Both the position numbers and the translations under genes were made by a program. Below are positions 1 through 4,389 of a DNA stretch of 6,357 nucleotides, piece after piece. How positions within the stretch are numbered: the first letter of the stretch is position 1; every line of letters begins with the position of its first letter. Location of the stretch: positions 1 to 6,357 of the forward strand of contig DSBN01000314.1 of assembly GCA_011046055.1 (NCBI GenBank), written 5' to 3'. This DNA is from Sediminispirochaeta sp. (GTDB lineage Bacteria > Spirochaetota > Spirochaetia > DSM-16054 > Sediminispirochaetaceae). The notes under the pieces were generated by a model. That model worked only from the letters and a program-made list of their open reading frames with translations, searched no databases and was not told where the DNA came from.

Positions 1-296
1 CCCCGATAGCTCTCGCTGAACCAAGACCCGGCTTCGAGCTCTCTGATCTGCTCCCAGTGGGTATCCTCCACGTCGGCATCCAGCCCGGTGACCCTCTTGA
101 GATTGGAATCGTGAGTGACCACCAGCTCCCCGGATTTGCACATATGCACATCCAGTTCCACCCCCGGGACCTTGTGGTCGAGGATCTGCTGGAAGGCGGC
201 CATCGAGTTCTCCGGGGCGATTATCGAACACCCCCGGTGTCCGAACAAAAGGGGGTATTGGGCAAAGGGGAAAAGTCCCGCGCGCTTTTTCGACAT
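1..296 (-). CDS. Glycerophosphodiester phosphodiesterase, 3' end cut by window edge
   Basis: Members of this family hydrolyse glycerophosphodiesters to an alcohol and glycerol 3-phosphate, feeding phospholipid turnover or glycerol-phosphate use. I translated the minus strand from the ATG at 296-294 and read 98 codons before the edge. The family signature is clear: GHRG at residues 19-22 (catalytic His20, Arg21), APENSMAAF at 27-35 (Glu29), VELDVHM at 46-52 (metal ligands Glu47 and Asp49), and VVTHDSNLKRVTG at 59-71 (second catalytic His62). No signal peptide or membrane segment precedes the domain, so a cytosolic UgpQ-like enzyme is more likely than a periplasmic GlpQ-like one. The gene follows the cupin gene by 12 bp on the same strand, in the same reading frame, and has no visible Shine-Dalgarno site, which suggests translation coupled to the cupin. 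The C-terminal half of the TIM barrel is outside the window. Confidence 0.93.
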   Translation of the reverse strand, partial: MSKKRAGLFPFAQYPLLFGHRGCSIIAPENSMAAFQQILDHKVPGVELDVHMCKSGELVVTHDSNLKRVTGLDADVEDTHWEQIRELEAGSWFSESYR

Positions 297-308
297 GTGA
301 GCCAAGGT

Positions 309-656
309 CTACTGATCGCCCTCTTTGGGTACAATACACATAAAAACGAACCGCCCCTCCCCGGCCTGGCGAAGCTGGTGCTTTTTCCCGGGGGTGACGT
401 AGGCCACTGAACCCACCTTCACCGGGTAGTCCTTTCCATCCACAAACAGAGTCCCCGTCCCTTCGACTACGAAGATGGAATGCGGCCAAGGATGCTCGTG
501 CTTGGGGGTGTAGCCGCCCTCTTCCACGGTAAACAGCCGCATCACTTGGTCCTCCCAGCCCTGATCCGGGCCGATGAGGACCTGCTTGGTGACCCCCTGA
601 ATACCTTCGCCAGAAATTTTCCTCGCTTCAATCTCATCTCTATGTGATACAAACAT
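309..656 (-). CDS. Small single-domain cupin protein
   Basis: A 115-residue protein made of one beta-barrel cupin domain with no signal peptide, so presumably cytosolic. Cupin motif 1 is at residues 48-66 (Gly48, His53, His55, His59, Glu65, Gly66) and motif 2 at 82-95 (Gly82, Pro89, Gly90, His93). The HEHPWPHSIFVVEG stretch resembles the cupin subfamily that usually reads HPWEHEVFVLEG. Here the position normally holding the metal-binding Glu is Ser60, so metal binding would rest on His53, His55, His93 and perhaps His59. Substrate and reaction cannot be assigned. The ATG at 656 is preceded by GAGGAG at 668-663 (minus strand) with six bases of spacing, which fixes the start. It lies 75 bp downstream of hpt and directly upstream of the phosphodiesterase gene, and the last two probably share a transcript. 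Confidence 0.9.
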   Translation of the reverse strand: MFVSHRDEIEARKISGEGIQGVTKQVLIGPDQGWEDQVMRLFTVEEGGYTPKHEHPWPHSIFVVEGTGTLFVDGKDYPVKVGSVAYVTPGKKHQLRQAGEGRFVFMCIVPKEGDQ

Positions 657-678
657 ACGCTTCTCCTCGTTCTTTAAT

Positions 679-711
679 AATATAATAAAAAAAAGAAAAC
701 AAAAAAATCAA
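679..711 (-). promoter_or_regulatory. Candidate promoter in AT-rich gap upstream of the cupin gene
   Basis: The 75-bp gap between hpt and the cupin gene is strikingly AT-rich against GC-rich surroundings. On the minus strand TTGATT (711-706) is followed after 18 bases by TATTAT (687-682), with an alternative TATATT at 684-679. These resemble sigma-70 -35 and -10 boxes, and the GAGGAG ribosome site follows at 668-663. In an AT-rich stretch such matches arise easily, so this is a candidate only. The long T-run on the coding strand could also act as an UP-like or curved element. Confidence 0.35.
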
Positions 712-731
712 TTTTCCAAGTCCCTTCGATT

Positions 732-1292
732 TTACCTCGCCTCTCCCGCACCTTGACTATACACCGACGGCTTCAGAGTAGCGATATAGGGGAGGTTTCT
801 ATATTTCTGGCTATAATCGATCCCGTAGCCTACTATGAACTCGTCGGGAATATCGAAGCCCTTGTAATCCACCGTAATGTCTACCTTCCGGCGTTCGGGT
901 TTGTCAAGAAGGGTGCATATTTTCAAGGAGGCCGGACCGCGGCTTCTAAAATTTTCCGCCAGGTACTGGAGGGTCAGACCGGTATCGATCAGATCCTCGA
1001 TCAGGAGCACGTGTCGCCCCTCGATGGGATAGTCCAGGTCCTTGAGGATACGAACCACCCCGGAACTCTCGGTAGCGTTTCCGTAACTGCTGGCGGCGAT
1101 GAAGTCAACCTCCAAGTCGAGTCCGATCTGCCGAATCAAATCACCGAGAAAGACGTTCGCCCCCTTCAGAACTCCGATCACCAGCAGCTCCCGGCCCCGG
1201 TAGTCCTCTTCGATCCGTCGTCCCAACTCCGCTACCCGCCGAGCCAATGCCGGCTCATCAAAAAGTATATCCTTTACATCCTTTTCAAGCAT
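732..1292 (-). CDS. hpt: Hypoxanthine phosphoribosyltransferase
   Basis: Purine-salvage enzyme that joins hypoxanthine (often also guanine) to PRPP to give IMP or GMP in the cytosol. The 186-residue product is the usual length for bacterial Hpt. Visible motifs are VLKGANVFLGDLI at residues 41-53, the flexible active-site loop SSYGN at 68-72, the PRPP-binding loop VLLIEDLIDTGLTL at 95-108 (acidic pair Glu99-Asp100, then DTG), and the purine-binding C-terminal region KGFDIPDEFIVGYGIDY at 144-160 with Lys144. A TTG codon lies in frame at 1307, but the ATG at 1292 is chosen because AGGAGG sits just before it. The gene is divergent from the PfpI-family gene, with 97 bp between the two starts, and is followed 75 bp later by the cupin gene on the same strand. 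Confidence 0.97.
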   Translation of the reverse strand: MLEKDVKDILFDEPALARRVAELGRRIEEDYRGRELLVIGVLKGANVFLGDLIRQIGLDLEVDFIAASSYGNATESSGVVRILKDLDYPIEGRHVLLIEDLIDTGLTLQYLAENFRSRGPASLKICTLLDKPERRKVDITVDYKGFDIPDEFIVGYGIDYSQKYRNLPYIATLKPSVYSQGAGEAR

Positions 1293-1297
1293 GGACC

Positions 1298-1303
1298 CCT
1301 CCT
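1298..1303 (-). promoter_or_regulatory. Ribosome binding site that decides the hpt start
   Basis: AGGAGG on the minus strand (1303-1298) lies five bases before ATG 1292. The upstream in-frame TTG at 1307 would place this site inside the coding region, so the ATG is the start. Confidence 0.9.
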
Positions 1304-1378
1304 GCAATCTACTACACGGCCATGATGATTGAAAAAACCACTAAGTGCAAGCGATCTTCATTTGTGTTAACATGAAAA

Positions 1379-1385
1379 AAGGAGG
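1379..1385 (+). promoter_or_regulatory. Ribosome binding site that decides the PfpI-family start
   Basis: AAGGAGG is followed after four bases by ATG 1390. In-frame GTG 1345 and ATG 1372 upstream have no such site. The short palindrome TGTTAACA (1365-1372) lies just upstream in the leader. Confidence 0.88.
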
Positions 1386-1389
1386 AAGT

Positions 1390-1914
1390 ATGGATTTAAC
1401 AACTCTACGCATAGTGTGTTTGGTACACGAGGATTTCGAAGACCTGGAGCTGTGGTATCCGGTCCTCCGGCTTCGCGAAGCCGGGATCGAGGTGCTGCTG
1501 GCCGGCGAGGAGAAGGGTAAGACCTACCACGGCAAGTACGGAGTACCCGCCGCCGCGGATATCGATTTCTCACAGCTTCAGGAGGGGAATTTCCACGGCG
1601 TCTTGGTGCCCGGCGGTTGGGCACCGGACAAACTGCGCCGTTTTCCTGAGGTCTTGGACTTTATACGTCAAATGGACAAGGACGGGAAGCTCATCGGAGA
1701 GATCTGCCACGCTGGATGGGTCCTTATCTCCGCGGGTATTCTCGAAGGAAAAAACGTCACCAGCACCCCGGGCATCCGTGATGATATGGAAAACGCCGGC
1801 GCCACCTGGCACGATGTGGCGGTGATTCGGGACGGGCACATCGTCTCCAGCCGCCGGCCGCCGGACCTTCCCGATTATACCCGGGAGATGTTGAGCTTTC
1901 TCGCTGACTCGTAG
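1390..1914 (+). CDS. DJ-1/PfpI superfamily protein, PfpI/YhbO type
   Basis: A 174-residue cytosolic protein of the DJ-1/PfpI superfamily. Members have been described as proteases (PfpI), deglycases or glyoxalase-like enzymes and often as stress proteins; the true reaction is debated and cannot be decided here. Visible features: FEDLEL at residues 16-21, VPGGWAPDKLRR at 73-84, the nucleophile elbow GEICHAGWVLISAGIL at 103-118 with Cys106-His107, and STPGIRDDMENAG at 125-137, which closely follows archaeal PfpI. From memory of the P. horikoshii enzyme, the third triad residue (Glu74, in RAPE) corresponds to Asp80 here; Asp is also what I recall in E. coli YhbO, so this places the protein nearer YhbO than marking it as inactive. 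The gene stands alone on the plus strand, divergent from hpt and convergent with the barrel-like gene. Confidence 0.93.
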   Translation: MDLTTLRIVCLVHEDFEDLELWYPVLRLREAGIEVLLAGEEKGKTYHGKYGVPAAADIDFSQLQEGNFHGVLVPGGWAPDKLRRFPEVLDFIRQMDKDGKLIGEICHAGWVLISAGILEGKNVTSTPGIRDDMENAGATWHDVAVIRDGHIVSSRRPPDLPDYTREMLSFLADS

Positions 1915-1940
1915 GCCGCCGGCGACGATCCCATTTTTTT
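1909..1940 (+). terminator. Possible rho-independent terminator after the PfpI-family gene
   Basis: TCGT (1909-1912) pairs with ACGA (1925-1928), and inside it GCC (1915-1917) pairs with GGC (1921-1923) around a three-base loop, with a small internal bulge. Seven Ts follow at 1934-1940. The stem overlaps the TAG stop codon. The bulge and the five-base gap before the T-run make it a weak example, but its position at the end of a lone gene with a convergent neighbour fits. The T-run overlaps the stop codon of the opposing gene. Confidence 0.4.
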
Positions 1941-2964
1941 AGAGCTCTAGGGCGTAGGAGAGGGCGATCCGCCGAAAGTACCAGTAGGTCGGATCCTCCT
2001 CCATCACCTGCCGGTTGAGAAAGGACTCGTTGCCGATGCTCTCGTCGGTGTAATTGCGCCCCCGGGCGAATTGAAACTGAAGGGTCAGCCCCTGGCTCTC
2101 CCCGAGATCAAGGACCAGAATCGGGGCGATATAGATCTCCATAAAATCCGACCCCCACCCGCCTTCGTCCATCGGGGAGTCCTGCCGGCGGGTGATACGC
2201 TGTCTCGTCTCCAAGAGCAGGCCGGCGGTATTCAGCAGCTCCAGTGCGGGAGTCTGGTAGGCGAGCACGGCGTTTTGCCCCCAGTACCAGCCGTTGTAGT
2301 TCTCCCCCCCATCGGCCTGCCACTGCCAAGGCTCATCCGATGCGGCCCCGGTGTAGAGGCGGTACTGTAGGCTGGGATTATAGACCATGACCACGTGGTG
2401 CCAGTCACCGGGAAAAAGCGCCGCCCAGTCGAACTGTAGGGTGGCGGCAGCTCTGTAGCTGAGAAAAAGCCCGCCCAGGGGAGTCGCCGCGAAGGGATCC
2501 TCCTTGGTGTTCAAACTCAATCCGTGCAGCTCTCCAATGGACCAGCCGCTGCCGAGAAAAAGGGAGTTCTCTATCTTCAGCACCGCCAGCGGGGTGAGGA
2601 CGCTGCGAAGCTCCCCGGCTATCGATATGGGACTCAACTCAGCGCGCAGCTGCAGCAACATGTTGTTCTCCTCGGTCAAGGGTGAATCACCTCTCATCAT
2701 CGGCAGGCGCAGAAAGTAGTTCGCCGACACCCGCCCTTCGTAGCCCGAACCGCCGAGATCCCGCCCGGCGTCACCGACAACTTGTTGAAGCTCGGCGGCC
2801 TCCACGGTGGAGAAGTCGATCGGCGCGAAACCGTCGGTCCCATAACCTTCGAGGTTCGGCGGATACCAGGCCAGGTCTACCACCATACTCTTCCAGCTCT
2901 CCACATCGGCGGACAAGGAAAACGCCACCGACAGTACAAACAAGAACGCTGCAAACCTTTTCAT
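1939..2964 (-). CDS. Secreted beta-rich protein, probable outer-membrane barrel, family not recognised
   Basis: I do not recognise this 341-residue protein. Residues 1-19 form a standard signal peptide (KR, then a hydrophobic stretch ending SLSA, cleaved before DVES), so it is exported. The mature chain is rich in aromatic residues and in alternating hydrophobic/polar stretches typical of amphipathic beta strands, for example around 99-112, 164-178, 189-203, 228-237, 274-287, 291-300 and 325-341. The chain ends in a strand (RIALSYALEL), as outer-membrane barrels do, although the last residue is Leu rather than the common Phe. The ATG at 2964 follows AGGGGGAG (2976-2969, minus strand), a good ribosome site. 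It is divergent from the Omp85-family gene across 65 bp and convergent with the PfpI-family gene. A porin-like or surface role is inference; a periplasmic beta protein is the alternative. Confidence 0.85.
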   Translation of the reverse strand: MKRFAAFLFVLSVAFSLSADVESWKSMVVDLAWYPPNLEGYGTDGFAPIDFSTVEAAELQQVVGDAGRDLGGSGYEGRVSANYFLRLPMMRGDSPLTEENNMLLQLRAELSPISIAGELRSVLTPLAVLKIENSLFLGSGWSIGELHGLSLNTKEDPFAATPLGGLFLSYRAAATLQFDWAALFPGDWHHVVMVYNPSLQYRLYTGAASDEPWQWQADGGENYNGWYWGQNAVLAYQTPALELLNTAGLLLETRQRITRRQDSPMDEGGWGSDFMEIYIAPILVLDLGESQGLTLQFQFARGRNYTDESIGNESFLNRQVMEEDPTYWYFRRIALSYALEL

Positions 2965-2993
2965 CTCACTCCCCCTTTCACCAGCGCTTCACT

Positions 2994-3022
2994 ATTCTCT
3001 TTTGACTCTACATCGGTTACAA
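2994..3022 (-). promoter_or_regulatory. Weak candidate promoter for the barrel-like gene
   Basis: On the minus strand TTGTAA (3022-3017) and GAGAAT (2999-2994) are 17 bases apart; each matches the sigma-70 consensus at four of six positions. Transcription would start near 2987. It lies almost exactly over the opposite-strand candidate at 2995-3023. Confidence 0.3.
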
Positions 3023-3023
3023 T
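2995..3023 (+). promoter_or_regulatory. Weak candidate promoter for the Omp85-family gene
   Basis: TACAAT (3018-3023) matches the -10 consensus at five of six positions. The -35 at 17-base spacing, TTCTCT (2995-3000), is poor. The predicted transcription start falls at about 3030, which is the GTG start codon, implying a leaderless or nearly leaderless message. Confidence 0.3.
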
Positions 3024-3029
3024 AAAAAA

Positions 3030-4349
3030 GTGAAGCACCGCGGTGAAGTTTTTCGTATAATCGGCCTGCTGACACTCATATTATGTATCCCTGTTGATAT
3101 AGAGGCCCTGCCTCCGGTTATTCACACTTCGCCCTCCCATCCGGTGGGCGAAATCCCTCTGAATCCGGAACATGTGGCGCGGTACGGAGGCTATAAAATC
3201 ATTGGCTTAGAGATCACCGGCGTCCGCCCGCAGCGGGAATACCTGGTACGGGCGATCTTGGATATCCAGGCTGGGGACTATCTCAACTCGGTCAATTTTG
3301 ATCGTATCGAAGAGGCTCTGGAGCGGACCGGTCTCTTTGACCGCTACTACTTCAGCTACCGTACCATGGGGCGGGGTTTTATCCTCACTCTCAACCTGCA
3401 CGAGAAGCTTCATCGTATCTCCCTTCCCCTCTTCTCTCTTTCCGAACAGGATATCTACACCGGCGGTGCCTTTATACGGCGCTCTTTCCTCGAGATAGAG
3501 GAACTCGGCGACGGATACCGCACCTGGCACCCCGCCTCCTTCACCGGTTTCATCCGATACATCAACCCCCGTCTCGCCGAGGGAACGCAGAAACTGAGAA
3601 TTCTCTTCGAAGGTAAGCAAGAGACCAGCGAACATCGCCTGGCCGGGGGGGAAGTTCTCCGCCGTTTCCGAGGTGACCGAAGCAGTCTGGAGAGCCGGTG
3701 GACCTTGCTGTACCAGTCCAACTTCAAGCCGACGATGCTGCTCTCCTACGAAGTCTACGATGTGCGACAGGGAGCTTCCTCGAATATCCGCTCCCCGGAG
3801 TCCTCCGAAAGGCTCAGCGTTGGATTCGAGCTGAGCTATCACGACAGCTACCCCCTGTACTACTTCGACGAAGGGGTTGCCGCCCAGCTGCAGGTAGCCA
3901 ACAACTACGTCCCCCGATCTCATCAAGACTACCCCAGCCTCCACGTCCGTCTAGACCGGAGTTACGAGTTGGCCGACCTGCAGCGCCTTTTGATAGCCCT
4001 TCGCGGCGGCTTCAACCCCGCCCCGCCGGCGCTTCTGGGCCTGCTGGAAGGGCCGGGACACTACACTCTGGATCGACACGGCAGTACGGATCGTCTCTAC
4101 GCCTCTTCTATTGGGCTCTTCGAGTTTCCCGTCCAGGAACTTCCATGGGCCTACCTGACCCTCTCTTTTTTTCTTGAGGCCGGGCTCTACAGCCCCAGCC
4201 CCGAGTACTTCCAGCTGCACGGGGGGCCTGGGGCGGCGATACATCTCTACCTCAAAGGGATGACCCAAGCCTTGGGTGGTTTTATACTGAGTTACGATTT
4301 GATCAACTCTTCGCCGGTGATCGGCTTCTTCGCCGGTATCAAAATGTGA
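3030..4349 (+). CDS. Omp85/BamA-like outer-membrane protein with one POTRA domain
   Basis: A 439-residue outer-membrane protein of the Omp85 superfamily, whose members insert barrel proteins (BamA, TamA) or secrete partners. Residues 1-26 look like a signal peptide (hydrophobic core IIGLLTLILCI, likely cleavage after IEA). A single POTRA domain spans about 55-126: a KIIGLEITGV strand, the EYLVRAILDIQAG helix and turn, the RIEEALERTGLF helix with its typical TGLF ending, then YYFSYRTMGRGFILTLNLHEK's paired strands. Residues 127-439 are beta-rich, long enough for a 16-strand barrel, and contain BamA-like late-barrel segments at about 356-387 and 397-424. The usual RGF/RGY motif of barrel loop 6 is not clearly present; LRGGFN at 324-329 is the closest. 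GTG 3030 is the only plausible start (stop codon TGA at 3003 upstream), and it lacks a Shine-Dalgarno site. BamA proper normally has five POTRA domains, so this is a specialised relative. Confidence 0.85.
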   Translation: MKHRGEVFRIIGLLTLILCIPVDIEALPPVIHTSPSHPVGEIPLNPEHVARYGGYKIIGLEITGVRPQREYLVRAILDIQAGDYLNSVNFDRIEEALERTGLFDRYYFSYRTMGRGFILTLNLHEKLHRISLPLFSLSEQDIYTGGAFIRRSFLEIEELGDGYRTWHPASFTGFIRYINPRLAEGTQKLRILFEGKQETSEHRLAGGEVLRRFRGDRSSLESRWTLLYQSNFKPTMLLSYEVYDVRQGASSNIRSPESSERLSVGFELSYHDSYPLYYFDEGVAAQLQVANNYVPRSHQDYPSLHVRLDRSYELADLQRLLIALRGGFNPAPPALLGLLEGPGHYTLDRHGSTDRLYASSIGLFEFPVQELPWAYLTLSFFLEAGLYSPSPEYFQLHGGPGAAIHLYLKGMTQALGGFILSYDLINSSPVIGFFAGIKM

Positions 4350-4389
4350 GATAGGATCTCCTCGATCACCAGCAAGCCGCTGCTGCCGT

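Larger units (their letters stand above)
2986..3036. repeat. Inverted repeat spanning the divergent promoter region
   Basis: GCTTCACT (2986-2993) and AGTGAAGC (3029-3036) are perfect 8-bp inverted copies, with partial matching continuing inward. A second, outer pair, TTCACC (2977-2982) and GGTGAA (3042-3047), gives a four-element symmetric layout. This could be an operator serving both divergent genes; the elements are short enough that chance cannot be excluded. Confidence 0.45.

Noticed and set aside
57..410. Plus-strand open frame at the left end
   Set aside because: It overlaps the clear cupin and phosphodiesterase frames on the minus strand.
700..734. Terminator after hpt in the T-rich gap
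   Set aside because: The only stem preceding the T-run is AT-only apart from one pair (AAAATC/GATTTT) with an 18-base loop, too weak to call.
1293..1307. TTG at 1307 as the hpt start
   Set aside because: The ribosome site AGGAGG would then lie inside the coding region; ATG 1292 is correctly spaced from it.
753..1325. Long plus-strand open frame (190 codons) opposite hpt
   Set aside because: It lies entirely antisense to a gene with unmistakable phosphoribosyltransferase motifs, has no ribosome site and no recognisable domain; a by-product of GC-rich codon use.
1345..1389. GTG 1345 or ATG 1372 as the PfpI-family start
   Set aside because: Neither has a ribosome site, whereas ATG 1390 has AAGGAGG just upstream and gives the usual family length.
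1940..1949. Perfect palindrome TAGAGCTCTA
   Set aside because: It has no loop and falls on the last codons of the barrel-like gene; probably chance rather than an operator or terminator.
3078..3095. Lipoprotein signal at Cys19 of the Omp85-family protein
   Set aside because: The residue before Cys is Leu, which does not fit a lipobox, and a normal cleavage site after Ala26 is available.
3207..3944. 245-codon minus-strand open frame opposite the Omp85-family gene
   Set aside because: Its translation has no recognisable domain and lacks a ribosome site, while the plus strand encodes a POTRA and barrel.
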